This document shows, in pieces, positions 32,927-43,865 of a stretch of 64,000 nucleotides of DNA. The notes under the pieces are model-generated. The model worked only from the letters and a program-made list of their open reading frames with translations. It was not told the origin of the DNA and made no database searches. This DNA is from Sugiyamaella lignohabitans. Its lineage: Eukaryota > Ascomycota > Dipodascomycetes > Dipodascales > Trichomonascaceae. The DNA lies in the NCBI RefSeq assembly GCF_001640025.1, contig NC_031671.1:186001-250000 (forward strand). Direction: 5' to 3'. Both the position numbers and the translations under genes were made by a program. Position 1 is the stretch's first letter, and each line of letters opens with the position of its first letter.

Positions 32927-34567
32927 CTATATTTTTATGCGGATGCCCTTATAAAACAAGACGAGGCCAATAATAAATAGAACAGATGCGTATGATGTCA
33001 GGATAATTATCGACACTTCTCTAGACGAGTCTAGTGTCTTGAAGTTGATATTAATGAGTCCTGTACACACATTTGCCAACAGGAAAACGGCAAGGCCATT
33101 AGTGTTGACTGCCTCGCATGAGAGTGGAACACTATTATCATAGCTGACTAATGAAGGTAAAAGGAATGTCTCCACCAGCAAGTAGAGGGCAAGGTAACCT
33201 GTGTTGTAGGATGTCACCCAGAGGACATATGGAAGGTTTGCTAATCTTCGAGAGGGAGTGAGCCAGAATGATACAATGTACAGAAGAATATTGTTTATAA
33301 TGCAAGAGAGAGAAAGGAGCTTGATAGACCTTAGACGGGACTTTCTCTTTGAAGCTGCTGTAGTGGGGTTGCCATTGTTTAAAGCTGCTTGGTACTGAGC
33401 TTTGGTCTGAGGAAACAGAAAAGCCCTAAGAGATACTACACTAGGTAAGGTGTAGTAGCCAGAAGATTTACCTGCTAAAAATATAGCAAGATAACCAAGA
33501 AAAGAGAAAATGCCTTCTTTGTTGGCCGAGATAATATCTGTTCGTGGTGCTGTCAGGATAAAAGCTCCTAATGGTGTCTTATCCAAAAGGATTTCGTAGA
33601 CCGAAGCTATTAACAATGACACAACAAAGGTAGGAATCCGTTTAGGCAAGAATCCCACCAGTGAGACAAATGGGGGCAGCAAGCCGAGGGTCATAAAAAA
33701 ATTCCAATGAATTCCATATTCAGTGACATGCTCTTGATAGTCGAGATATTTCACTGCTAAAAGCCTTAAAATACCCAAAACTAAAACAGGGATGCATGAT
33801 CTGATGGATTTGCCGAGACTGCTCAGACGCACCATAATTGAAGTATCATTGTTTCTATCAAGAAACGTATCGACTAGTGTCAATCTACTTGAAACAAGAC
33901 CCATTGAAAACACAAATGAACCAACGCCCAAGTCCATAAGCGAGGTTCCCCATGTTTCAACCTTGGCAAACTTCCTTGGAAACACTCTAAAGTCTACTGC
34001 CAAAATGGCAATGCAGGTGATTATCATCATTGCCCCTCTATAATTCGTTAAAAAAGATTGTTTAGGAAGGTATTCACTTATGAGCTGTTTATCATTTGAT
34101 GAGTCCTTCAGGACTTTTCCATTTTTGCTGACTTCACTGGCATTCTTGCCTCTGTTATTGCCATTTGTCTCCTTACTCTTGCTGAGAGCCTTGATCTTTG
34201 GTTTGACGACTAGCCACAGACCTAAAAGCGGTAGCAGTATTAATAAATTTAACAGAGCTGGTGAAGATGCATAAATAGTAATCGATGCCAATATACCAAG
34301 CCAATTCAATGCCAGATCAATTAACAAACTTACCGGCGACCATTTGTTTGGCTCAGTAAATAGATTAAATCTTGTTTGTAGAATGCACCAGGCCGCATAG
34401 GCCGATATTGCTACTAAAGTCACCCAGTATATCTCGTCAATTGGCCCACCAGTCAATCCACTGACAAAGTCTTCATGCCGTAATTTATATGATTGGGCGT
34501 CTGATAAAGGCGTTGTTATAGGCGCTAGAGGCGTAGCCGTGGTTATTGATTCTCCTGAGCCTACCAT
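32927..34567 (-). CDS. GWT1: GPI-inositol acyltransferase (Gwt1/PIG-W)
   Basis: 546 residues, about a dozen hydrophobic segments throughout. Family-typical blocks: YKLRHEDFVSGLTGG near the N-terminus, LTNYRGAMMI and AILAVDFRVFPRKFAKVETWGTSLMDLGVG in the middle, and EYGIHWNFFMTL further on. The enzyme attaches an acyl chain to the inositol of GlcN-PI in the ER membrane, an early step of GPI-anchor synthesis. Length compares well with the roughly 490-residue S. cerevisiae protein, with an extra Lys/Ser-rich loop at about 135-165. It is convergent with the upstream mitochondrial gene, with 189 bp between stops. Confidence 0.95.
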   Translation of the reverse strand: MVGSGESITTATPLAPITTPLSDAQSYKLRHEDFVSGLTGGPIDEIYWVTLVAISAYAAWCILQTRFNLFTEPNKWSPVSLLIDLALNWLGILASITIYASSPALLNLLILLPLLGLWLVVKPKIKALSKSKETNGNNRGKNASEVSKNGKVLKDSSNDKQLISEYLPKQSFLTNYRGAMMIITCIAILAVDFRVFPRKFAKVETWGTSLMDLGVGSFVFSMGLVSSRLTLVDTFLDRNNDTSIMVRLSSLGKSIRSCIPVLVLGILRLLAVKYLDYQEHVTEYGIHWNFFMTLGLLPPFVSLVGFLPKRIPTFVVSLLIASVYEILLDKTPLGAFILTAPRTDIISANKEGIFSFLGYLAIFLAGKSSGYYTLPSVVSLRAFLFPQTKAQYQAALNNGNPTTAASKRKSRLRSIKLLSLSCIINNILLYIVSFWLTPSRRLANLPYVLWVTSYNTGYLALYLLVETFLLPSLVSYDNSVPLSCEAVNTNGLAVFLLANVCTGLININFKTLDSSREVSIIILTSYASVLFIIGLVLFYKGIRIKI

Positions 34568-36300
34568 TTTTGCCTATCTAATTTAATTCAGTTTTGTAGA
34601 TTCTTCGATTCGTTGAACCTTTAATACGAATAACGCTTCTTAGACCCTAACACTACTAATTTTGAAGTTAGATGTTCATGGACCTCCACCGATCCGTAGC
34701 TGCTAGAACACTAGTCTTAAAGGTTGAGTTGAGATGTTTGCCACTGCTTGTACTTGTCGAAGATACTCAATTGGTGGTCCTTATAAAGTTCAAATATAAC
34801 CGAAAAGGACGGAGCGTTGGAACGGAATGTTTCTTTTGAAAGTTAAATGTATACGTGCCGACTACCAAGTATAACCGACAACCTGGCCAATTGCGCGACC
34901 TATTGTAATATGGAGTTGAGTTTTACGCGATATGCGATGGTTGTTTCACTTTCACCCTTGTATGCGACTGATCACCAGCTCCGATGAACAAGTTAATTCA
35001 TTTAACAGTTGACTTGGAGATGTTGATGCTGAAACTGAGCTTTCTCAGTGCCTACGTAAATGAAATACAACTGGAGCAGCTAAAACCGATTAAAGTTATT
35101 TCTATAAAGAGGCAGGTGTCCCGACTTGAGGCTAGTGTCTCGACATGAGGTAAGGTAAGAGTCTCGACATGAGAGGCACGGCTGTTTTTCAGACGGACTT
35201 TTACTGCTTCGGTACCGACTTTGATGACTGACAGTGTCGAATCTCTCTATTTACCTAAATTTAATGTCTAAAAGAAATTTTAAAAATGCTATTCTTTTCA
35301 ACAAAATATGAGCGGTCAAAGTAATGGTCAGTTGACATTTCTGGAATTGTCATTGTTCTCCTTCTGCTTAAATTATGCTCTTCTAAATCCAATTTTTTGT
35401 AGTACGAGCTTGTATTGAGCACTGGTGGTGAATAGACTGTAGTACTGTAATAGTAAGCTTTTCTAGCATTCACCTACTTCGCCCTACCTCTCTTGCTTCT
35501 GAGACATAGAATACCCCTGATGCTGGCATCGGGATCTGCAAAAGATATACCTGTTATATGCGACAGGTAAATGACTATTACCGTACAATTTTATCTCTTC
35601 TCATTATCTATCTGTCAAAAGAATAAACAATTGACATTCCAATGAAGTAAACAGATAGCATCTACGGTCTTGTCATAGACACAGATTGTAAAATGGAGGA
35701 AAGAAGGATACTGCCGTAATTCTTAGTTTCTGTGCCTGATGCTAGTATGAGATTCGTCTAATAGAATTCTATTATTTGGAAGACAATTCTAAGCAAAATA
35801 AGGGTTCAGATGCCAATTGTATCAATCGGTTCTGCTAAATTCAAGATATTAAGATTTGGACAGAAACAACAGTTGACTATGGAATCTCTCTATATTTCAT
35901 ATATGCCTACTATGTAGACTTCACTTCAAAATTACATTAAAGAAAAAGCTACGCCATTCCACCCCAAAACACTAATGAACTACAGAACACGCGACAATAT
36001 CGGCTCATATTCTCATATCTCAGACTATATACTCGTAATCGAATAATCCCAATCTCTCGTCCTTATCCTGCTATCAGCAGTACCCCACCTTCCAATGTAA
36101 CATCTGTTATGCATTATCTTATCTGACTGCAGCGGTAAATACTACCTTATAATATCAGGGAAATTACTGGCTCACCCCCACTCGCGATTTGGACGATCAA
36201 ACCAAATAAACGCCGAACGCAATAGCGAATCATATATAAATAATAGGTATCCAATCGTAAAGAGCTATTTGTCAGATAGGATATATATCAGCAATTCAAC
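34568..36300. other. AT-rich intergenic region upstream of GWT1 and the oxidoreductase
   Basis: 1.7 kb between divergent genes, with no credible coding frame. A small triplicated word, GTCTCGACATGAG, stands at 35117-35129 (variant), 35137-35149 and 35161-35173. No hairpin elements are present. A short TATA-rich stretch (CATATATAAATAATAG near 36230) precedes the oxidoreductase start. Confidence 0.7.
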
Positions 36301-37590
36301 ATGACTCAGGTATCATATTTAAGAGCACTGATAGTGGGTGCTGGAAGTAGAGGAAGGGCATATACAAGATCTCTTCGCCATTTAGACTATATCCGAGTAA
36401 CAGGAGTAGCGGAACCCAGTGGTCCTCGAAGGAAGAAGCTCATCAACTATTGTCATCAGGTATATCCAGATAAAGTTGCTATAACAGAATATTCAGACTG
36501 GAAAGAAAGTTTAGCTGATTCAGGGAACTATGATTGTGTTATCATCTGTGTACTAGATGACATGCATCGTGAAGTTGCTGTGGCTTTTGCCAATGCCGGT
36601 AAACATATGTTATGTGAAAAGCCGCTGGCAACGACTTTGGAAGACTGTGAAGCTATTGTCAAAGCAGTAAAAGAAAATAATGTTCTACTTGCAATTGGCC
36701 ATGTACTTCGATATTCTCCTCATAATATTGCATTAAAGGAGTTGTTGGATTCAGGGGTGGTTGGTGAGATCATTAACATTAACCACACTGAGCCTGTAGG
36801 ATGGTATCATTTTGCACATTCATACGTGCGAGGAAACTGGCGTCGTGAAGATACTACTACATTTTCTCTCATGGCAAAATGTTGTCATGATATTGACGTT
36901 TTAATGTGGTTGCTAGGTTATGAGAACCTGCGAAGAGTCTCTTCATTTGGATCGCTATCCTATTTCAAAAAGGAAAATAAACCAGAAGCTGCTGGTGACA
37001 GGTGTATGAGCTGTCCAATTGAAGAATCCTGTGCATATTCTGCCAAAAAAATATACTATGATGACTTAGCAGCCGGGAGAAAAGCGTGGAAGACAAAAAC
37101 TATTACTGATATTGAGGATCCTGTGCACCTGAAAAAAGCTCTTGAAGAGGGACCATATGGAATCTGTGTATTTGATGCTGACAACGATGTCTGTGACAAT
37201 CAGGTGGTGAGTCTTGATTTCGGCAAAGCCACTGCCACGATGACAATGATAGCGTTTTCCGAGGAAGTGTGTTTCCGTAAAATGTGCATTTACGGAACCA
37301 AAGGCGAGATCTCGACCGATTCAAGAACGATCAAACTCTTTGACTTTGCCACTCGAACGACCAAATCGTTCACACCTGACACAGACGAGGAATCTGGTCA
37401 TGGAGGTGGAGACAAAGGTCTTGCAACCGCATTTGCAGAAGCGCTCAAAGATGTTCTCCTCCACGGCAGCAGCATCGAAAATGCCACCACCAAACACATC
37501 AAATGCACGCCCGAAGAGGTCCTCGGTAGCCACAAAGTGGTGTTCCTCGCGGAACAGGCCAGACTGAACGGCCAGGTAATTTCGTTGTAG
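36301..37590 (+). CDS. Gfo/Idh/MocA-family NAD(P)-dependent oxidoreductase
   Basis: 429 residues. An N-terminal Rossmann fold (ALIVGAGSRGRAY, residues about 8-20), the EKPLATTLEDCEAIV motif near 101 and the GHVLRYSP motif fit the Gfo/Idh/MocA family. The C-terminal substrate domain carries KCCHDIDVLMWLLG near 200 and a four-Cys insertion CMSCPIEESCAYSAKKIYYDD near 237-258, seen in a subset of largely bacterial and fungal members. Substrate unknown: most relatives act on sugars, inositols or their derivatives. It is flanked by a long AT-rich upstream region and followed 9 bp after its stop by a hairpin element. Possible gene transfer from bacteria is an inference that needs a tree. Confidence 0.9.
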   Translation: MTQVSYLRALIVGAGSRGRAYTRSLRHLDYIRVTGVAEPSGPRRKKLINYCHQVYPDKVAITEYSDWKESLADSGNYDCVIICVLDDMHREVAVAFANAGKHMLCEKPLATTLEDCEAIVKAVKENNVLLAIGHVLRYSPHNIALKELLDSGVVGEIININHTEPVGWYHFAHSYVRGNWRREDTTTFSLMAKCCHDIDVLMWLLGYENLRRVSSFGSLSYFKKENKPEAAGDRCMSCPIEESCAYSAKKIYYDDLAAGRKAWKTKTITDIEDPVHLKKALEEGPYGICVFDADNDVCDNQVVSLDFGKATATMTMIAFSEEVCFRKMCIYGTKGEISTDSRTIKLFDFATRTTKSFTPDTDEESGHGGGDKGLATAFAEALKDVLLHGSSIENATTKHIKCTPEEVLGSHKVVFLAEQARLNGQVISL

Positions 37591-37898
37591 GGCTGTTGCG
37601 CCTCCGGCGGCTGGGGCTCTGCCCCAGACCCCGTTGTGCTCGCTTCGCGAGCTCCGTATACGTAGGTGCAATAAAAATAAATCTTCGCAACGCGAATACA
37701 ACGGGTCTGGGCAGCGCCCCGACCGCCGGAGGCAGATGCAGGGGAACGCAGGGTTCGTACAGGCCGTTACACGGCTGCAGACAGAAAAATGCGGCGTGAA
37801 AAATGCGATCGTCGTCTGCATAAAAAAATTAAATGTCCCTGGATATGGTCTGAAGAGCACCTGCTTTTGAACCGCTGTGCCAGTAAATAATAGCAAAT
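37591..37898. other. Short intergenic region before UTP14
   Basis: 308 bp, of which the hairpin element at 37599-37734 takes nearly half. The remaining 160 bp must hold the UTP14 promoter. I see no clear PAC or RRPE site there; the nearest is a GTGAAAAATGCGATC stretch. Confidence 0.6.
37599..37734. repeat. GC-rich hairpin element, inverted pair, 9 bp after a stop codon
   Basis: Forward arm with GCTCGCTTCGCGAGC and loop variant TCT in the first hairpin. The reverse arm is decayed (TCTTCGCAACGCGAA, CTGGGCAGCGCCCC, GACCGCCGG). It directly follows the oxidoreductase stop. Confidence 0.9.
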
Positions 37899-40607
37899 AT
37901 GGCCAAAAAAGGTGTTAAGAAGAGACAGAACAGAAGGGCTCTGTCGAACAGAGCACAGAATGCGTTTAATTTGGCTCAGGATGAGGAAGATTCTCGTCTG
38001 ATGAGGGGCATGGAGCCGGATATCGAGAACGATAGCGACCGTGAGGGAGAGGATGGCGAGAAACCTGCTTATAGAATAGGAGAAGTTGCTTCAGAAGATG
38101 ACGAGGACATTGATAGTGACGAGGCTCTTGGAAGTGACGATGAAGAGATTTTTGAGTCTCATAGAAGAAAATCCAACAAAAACGACGACGATGATGAAGA
38201 GGACTCTGACGACGACGGGTACAAGAGTGTTGACGAGAGCGAGTTCGTGTCACTTTCAGAGGTCTGGGATCTGGATGATAAGGACGAAAGAGAAACGTCA
38301 GGAAAAGACAAAGGTTCGTCAAAAGAGCGTCTTCCTAATAAGATCGACGAGAATAATCTTCTGAAGCTTGACGATGAGATTCTATCGGATAGTGAAAGCG
38401 AAGCTGATAGTGAGAGTCAGGATGATAGTGAGAGTGAAGGAGGTAGTGATAGTGAAGGCGGGTCGAGTGGATCTGATTCAGTACTGTCAGATGAGTTCTC
38501 GGATCTTGATGAGGATGACATTGATGAAGAGAAGCTTGCCAATCTCAAGAACATGATCTCGGGAATGTCTGAAGAAGCTCTAGCTGAAGCGACCAGAAAG
38601 GCGAAGAAACAACGTCTTCAAATGATGAATATCCAGGAAAGTGAATTTGCTCTTCCAGTTGGTGGTCAGAAATTGTCACTTTCTGATCTTACAGCTGGTG
38701 TCACTACCGAGAAAAAGCAAGACAGTGGCTTGAAATTGCTCGAGAATAATTCTAAACAGACTCTGGCAGTACCCCTAGCCAAGAGAATTCAACAAAAGAA
38801 CGACAGAAAAGCCGCTTATGAACTGACTAAAGAGGAGGTGAGCAAATGGGAGGAGACTGTCAAGAAGAACAGAGAGGCCGAGCATTTGCAATTTCCCATC
38901 AACCCAGCTCCTCAAGTGTCTAAAGTCGCTGCTCATGCCCCTATCGAACCATCAACAGAGTTGGAGAAAAAAGTCAACAACCTCCTAACAGAGTCGAACT
39001 TGAGCGAAGAAAAGTCCGTGTCTACATTTGAAGAACTGGCTCCTAGCAAGTTGACTATGGAAGAAGTTAAGAGACGTCGTAACGAACTGCGGTTAATGAG
39101 AGAGTTGATGTTCCGAGAAGAGCAAAAAGCTCGACGAATCAAGAAAATCAAGTCGAAATCGTATAGAAAAGTGCATAAGAAGGAAAGGGAGCGAGAACGC
39201 ATGATGGTTGAAGGCGACGAAGAGTCAGACCGTGAGAGCCATGATATCGAGCGTGCTAGAGAGAGAATGTCGCTGAAGCATAAGAATACCGGCAAATGGG
39301 CTAAAAGGATGGTCGAGCAGGGATTCACTAAAGACAAGGAAACTAGAGGCGAAATGGAAGAGATGCTGCGAAGAGGAGAAGACCTCCGGAAAAAGATTCT
39401 AGATGACCAAGACAATGAAAGTGACAGTCAAGAAATAGAAAGTGCCGGTGATGATGATGACGACGAAGACGATGAAACCATTAATGAACAGAAAGAGTCA
39501 TTGGGTAAAGGTTTACTGGCCATGAAGTTCATGAAAGATGCCGAGCAGAAAGAGCGACAAATTAACAAAGCCCAACGAGAAGCTCTACGTAATGCCAAGA
39601 ACTTGGACGATTTCGAGGATCTCAAGGACGAAACTGAAGATGCGGTGAATCAAGTAGTCAATGCTGGTCGAAGAAAGTTTGCTCCTGGTACGTCAGAAGC
39701 CAGGGATGAAATGCTTGACGAGCTTGAAAAAGCCAGAGACGAGACTATTATAGATGAGGAAAAGTCACTAGAAAATGTCATTACAAAAGCATTTGACTCT
39801 AGGACCAACTCGCGAACTAAATCCAAGTCTAAACACTCTAAATCTCAAGAACCCGACGAAGCAGAAGAAGAAGAGGCTAACCCATGGCTGACAATCTCAT
39901 CCAATTCGAAACAGAAATCCAAAAAGGTCAACATTGTCGATAAAAACAGTTCAACACAAAGCAAATCTCAGGACAAGCTTCGTAAGGAGAAAGAGAAGTT
40001 GCGTTCTTCCTCAAACGATGATTCTGGAGATATTGACATGAACGAGGTACTCCGTATTGTCGACCCACTAGCATCTGACAATGAAGAAGGCGATGACGAC
40101 GCCAGTGAAGCTGTTGCCGAGGGACAAAACGACATGAAACGAGTTCCTCGCAAAGGTCTGACATTCAAACAGCGAGAGCTTGTTAAGAGAGCCTTTGCTG
40201 GAGACGATGTCGTTGAAGAGTTCCAGGAAGAAAAGCGACAAAAGATAGCTGACGAGGGCGATAAAGAAATCGACGTGACACTTCCAGGATGGGGCAGTTG
40301 GGGAGGCTCGTCCATCAAAAAGAAAAAGAAGGTCATTAAGAAAGTACAGGGTATTCAAGCCGATAAACGACAAGATGCCAGACTGAAAAACGTAATCATC
40401 AACGAAAAGGTCAACAAAAAGAGTTCCAAGTACAATGCCTCGTCCGTACCATTCCCCTACGAAAACCGCGAGCAGTACGAACGGTCACTCCGTATGCCCA
40501 TCGGCCGCGAATGGTCGTCCCGCGACACCTTCCAAAAGCTCACCAAACCCCGTGTCATTGTCAAACAGGGCACAGTCATCGACCCCATCAAGGCGCCTTT
40601 CAAGTAA
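37899..40607 (+). CDS. UTP14: U3 snoRNP / SSU processome protein Utp14
   Basis: 902 residues, rich in Lys, Glu, Asp and Ser. The basic start KKGVKKRQNRRALSNR, long acidic Ser/Asp/Glu tracts (residues about 50-210), the central KLTMEEVKRRRNELRLMRELMFREEQKARRIKKIKSKSYRKVHKK-type region, the LPGWGSWGG motif near 800 and a C-terminus with PFPYENREQYERSLRMPIG...EWSSRDTF are all characteristic of Utp14. It is a nucleolar factor of the small-subunit processome that activates the helicase Dhr1 to release U3. S. cerevisiae Utp14 is about 899 residues, nearly the same length. Start ATG is the first in frame, in CAAATATGGCC. Confidence 0.97.
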   Translation: MAKKGVKKRQNRRALSNRAQNAFNLAQDEEDSRLMRGMEPDIENDSDREGEDGEKPAYRIGEVASEDDEDIDSDEALGSDDEEIFESHRRKSNKNDDDDEEDSDDDGYKSVDESEFVSLSEVWDLDDKDERETSGKDKGSSKERLPNKIDENNLLKLDDEILSDSESEADSESQDDSESEGGSDSEGGSSGSDSVLSDEFSDLDEDDIDEEKLANLKNMISGMSEEALAEATRKAKKQRLQMMNIQESEFALPVGGQKLSLSDLTAGVTTEKKQDSGLKLLENNSKQTLAVPLAKRIQQKNDRKAAYELTKEEVSKWEETVKKNREAEHLQFPINPAPQVSKVAAHAPIEPSTELEKKVNNLLTESNLSEEKSVSTFEELAPSKLTMEEVKRRRNELRLMRELMFREEQKARRIKKIKSKSYRKVHKKERERERMMVEGDEESDRESHDIERARERMSLKHKNTGKWAKRMVEQGFTKDKETRGEMEEMLRRGEDLRKKILDDQDNESDSQEIESAGDDDDDEDDETINEQKESLGKGLLAMKFMKDAEQKERQINKAQREALRNAKNLDDFEDLKDETEDAVNQVVNAGRRKFAPGTSEARDEMLDELEKARDETIIDEEKSLENVITKAFDSRTNSRTKSKSKHSKSQEPDEAEEEEANPWLTISSNSKQKSKKVNIVDKNSSTQSKSQDKLRKEKEKLRSSSNDDSGDIDMNEVLRIVDPLASDNEEGDDDASEAVAEGQNDMKRVPRKGLTFKQRELVKRAFAGDDVVEEFQEEKRQKIADEGDKEIDVTLPGWGSWGGSSIKKKKKVIKKVQGIQADKRQDARLKNVIINEKVNKKSSKYNASSVPFPYENREQYERSLRMPIGREWSSRDTFQKLTKPRVIVKQGTVIDPIKAPFK

Positions 40608-40663
40608 ACTGTCACCTTCTGTATTTAATAATTTATTTACTGTTCTTTTACCTTGTGGCCCAC

Positions 40664-40776
40664 TGCCTCCGGCGGCTGGGGCTCTGCCCCAGACCCCGTG
40701 GCTCCTCTCGCTACGCTCGAGTCGTTGCGTCGGCGGTCCGGGCAACTCCTACGGAGCGGGGCAATGGGATCTGGAG
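40664..40776. repeat. GC-rich hairpin element, forward arm plus degraded reverse arm, 57 bp after the UTP14 stop
   Basis: The forward arm (40664-40725) is near perfect with TCT in the first loop and GCTACGC in the second. The reverse arm is recognisable only as ACTCCTACGGAGCGGGGCAA and GGGATCTGGAG, so it is decaying. Confidence 0.85.
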
Positions 40777-41288
40777 CTTATCCTCCCGAGAAGCTCTGGG
40801 AATTTCCAACTTCGCCATCATAAGAATATCGATAACAGCGAAAGACTAAGCAAGATACCATCAGGAGGTGAAACATGCAGACGCTGAGATCTTTTTTTTG
40901 CCGTATAAATACAATATTTGCTAGGCCCCATACCATTTGAATATCTCACTTGAAGGATCAGTCAGAATCCCATCCAGTAGCTCTGTTGCAATCCGATAAC
41001 AAAGAAGTTCACCTTGCTGTCTGTTATCTGGCTCGCAGATGTCTTGTAACCAGTAGACGAACGACCAGAGTAAAATCCATTTATAATACACCACTGAAGT
41101 AACTACGAGCTAGAAAAGAATACCAAAACCATGACGAACCTCAGAAACCTGCCAACCTGAAGCAAGAAGCAGCAACTGAGATCTATATACACTATTTCTT
41201 TATCACATCAGTAGAATGGAAACTATCTTCTGGAAATTGGTGGTATTTTGCACAAAAACAGGACGGATCACACTATGTAACGAAGACC

Positions 41289-41459
41289 TGCCTCCGGCGG
41301 CTGGGGCTCCGCCCCAGACCCCGCTGCTCCTCTCGCTCCGCTCGAGTCGGATCTCGACGTTGCCGACCTGCAAATATCACACCGACACCCCCCTCGCCCG
41401 ACTCGAGCGAAGCGAGAGGAGCCGGGGGGTCTGGGGCGCAGCCCCAGCCGCCGGAGGCA
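41289..41459. repeat. GC-rich hairpin element, inverted pair
   Basis: Both arms carry the CTCTCGCTNCGCTCGAG second hairpin, with TCC and GAA centre loops on each side. The spacer is about 50 bp. The first hairpin of the reverse arm reads CTGGGGCGCAGCCCCAG. Confidence 0.93.
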
Positions 41460-42420
41460 GACCCCCGTCACGAAGCAGCCCCCGCCGAAACCCGTCGTCG
41501 GGATTTGGCGAGATGCAAGTCAGGGATTAACCTCCGGCAGGGAGTACATGCTGTGAGTCTCACACGTGGATGTGCGTCCAACCCCTCAGGCCCGTTGCTT
41601 TTTGGCGGTAGCGTCGGGTGTCAATCAGGATGATCGGACTAAGCAACAAATACACAAACCCCTGAAAGCGGGGTAGGTTATTTTAAGATAGTGAGATAAC
41701 GCCAAGACAGCGGGTGTCGCTGGGAAATATGGAGGTGACTAGCGATTGGGGAAATTAGATCAGTTAGAGATATTTGAACAGCAACCAATTGACTGGAAGC
41801 AAATAATAATGTAGATGATGCTGATAAAATATGTGTGATCACCGGAATATTAAATATATCGCGAGCTAGTGACTGATAATAATATTTTTTTTATTTTGTT
41901 TATTTCATTCTTGATTGCTTGCATTGCTGCCAGCAGACAAAGGAACAAGTCTCAGATTGAGAAGACAGCTGGTGGTTGTGGTGATGGTGGTGGTGGGTTC
42001 ATGAATGGGTTTCGGCAGTGAAACTGCTAAGATGACTCGTCGGTGGGAGTTGCTGCATTCCAGGTAGTACTGCGGCATAGAATGGAAACACACATCAGCT
42101 TGTTATAAAGAGACAGCAGAGACTTTAGCGTGTGTGTGTGTCTATCTGTGTGTCTCTGTGTCTGTGAAGTAACTGTAACTATGAGTATATAGTGTGAAAG
42201 GATAAACTGGAGGTATGGCGATTAGAGTGTCTAGATCTGTCGAGCAGACGAGATGATGTCCAGATTCACAACTTAATATATACTAGCGCTTAATTATTTA
42301 GGCTACCCGCCACAGGCTCTATCAAAGCACGTACTTCTGATACAAATAATTATAGCCGGCTGGCTGCAATATAATTTACGGCACGCCTTTTTATATATTA
42401 TAAACATTAGATATGATGTT

Positions 42421-42605
42421 CAGCCACTATAATGTGTTTTATGTACTATAACATGCTAATATACACGCTATACATGCTAGTATACATGCTATTATATGTA
42501 CTATAATACGTACCAGATATGGTAATATGTACTAGATACTATAATATGTACTAGATACTGTAATATGTACTAGACACTATAATTCATACTATACTATTAT
42601 AGTAA
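42421..42605 (+). repeat. AT-rich degenerate tandem repeat
   Basis: A unit of about 19-20 bp reading TAATATGTACTAGATACTA is repeated three times at roughly 42523-42580, with weaker CATGCTA/TATACATGCTA words before it. The region is the most AT-rich part of the spacer. Confidence 0.7.
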
Positions 42606-43559
42606 GCTCAACGTCGCTAAATGGCTCTAAAAATACTTGATTCAACGTTGTTCGCATTCTGATACGGATAGACGGTCCGAGACTACTGGAAACTACAGGT
42701 ACTACTGTTGCTAGCGGCTGGAATGTGCACCACTCGACAGAGTTAGGAGTGGAGCTAGTGGTGAATCAGCTGATGATGGGTGACGTCGTAGCATGGGCAG
42801 CCGACACAATTTAAACACAATTGTTCAGGTGGTTAACGGAATGAGCCGTAAAAATCACTGCGGAAAGCCAGCAACGGGTACCAGTCACTAACTGCTAGCC
42901 ACTAGTCACTAGGCACTAACAACTAGACATTTGCCGGATAGTCATGGATCGTAGTATCAGACTCACATCACAGTCACATCAGAGTAGCATCAGAGCAGCA
43001 TCAGACTAATCTCAATGTAATATCAAAGTGGTATCAGCATGCACTGAATAAAATAAAATAAACTAATTTAACACTCTCACAATAACAGTTGATGATATAT
43101 GTTTACCAATACCCATTTCCGTATTGACGTGACATTACATGACAAGCCAGTCAGCCAGGCAGCCAGGCAGCAGTCAACAGCCAAAGAGACCAGACTAGAA
43201 ACGGTCTAGACAACTGCGTGATTTGAGTAACAGAACGAATGAAAGCCGGCCAGAATCCGACGGAGAGGGGCATACGGCATCACCACCTTCGAAACAGCGG
43301 AAACAGCAGCTCACATACGTCTCAGATACGTCTCAGATACGTCTTACATACGTCTCACAGATCCAAGCCAAGATGCACACTTTGCATCAGCGTCAGTCAG
43401 TGCGCCATGCAGGTGTGTCAGTGAACTTAAATAGTCTCGGCTCACATCCGACTGCTGCCATCTCACTCATGCTACAACTCTTTCAAAGACTTCACGATCC
43501 CACCAGACCTGTTTTGATATGCTCGTACCAGCATCAGCATCAGCACCACCGCCGACGCC

Positions 43560-43620
43560 CGACTCGAGCGAAGCGAGAGGAGCCACGGGGGTCTGGGGCA
43601 GAGCCCCAGCCTCCGGAGGC
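43560..43620 (-). repeat. GC-rich hairpin element, single reverse arm
   Basis: CGACTCGAGCGAAGCGAGAG to CAGCCTCCGGAGGC, with AGA in the first loop and one change (CCTCCGG for CCGCCGG). Confidence 0.9.
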
Positions 43621-43808
43621 CGACCCCCACCTCCAAACCCTCTAGCCGAGCCCGATCAGCGACCGACAGGGAGATTTTTGCCGTGCATTCGCATCGACCG
43701 ACCCCGTCGACGCAACTGCTCACGTTTCGAGGCCAGATAAGACGATCTGGCATGATCCGCCGTCAAACAATGGGGTTCTTGATCGGCATCGACTTGGGGA
43801 GGGGGGTG

Positions 43809-43865
43809 TGCCTCCGGCGGCTGGGGCTCCGCCCCAGACCCTGGTTGCTCCTGCTTCGCAGGAGT
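43809..43865 (+). repeat. GC-rich hairpin element, single forward arm
   Basis: Consensus TGCCTCCGGCGGC, CTGGGGCTCCGCCCCAG and CTCCTGCTTCGCAGGAG. No partner arm lies within 200 bp downstream; a reverse arm 190 bp upstream gives a divergent arrangement. Confidence 0.92.

Noticed and set aside
43223..43645. 140-codon plus ORF in the UTP14-XBP1 spacer
   Set aside because: It starts without ATG, runs over small CTCAGATACGT repeats and ends in a hairpin element; no domain.
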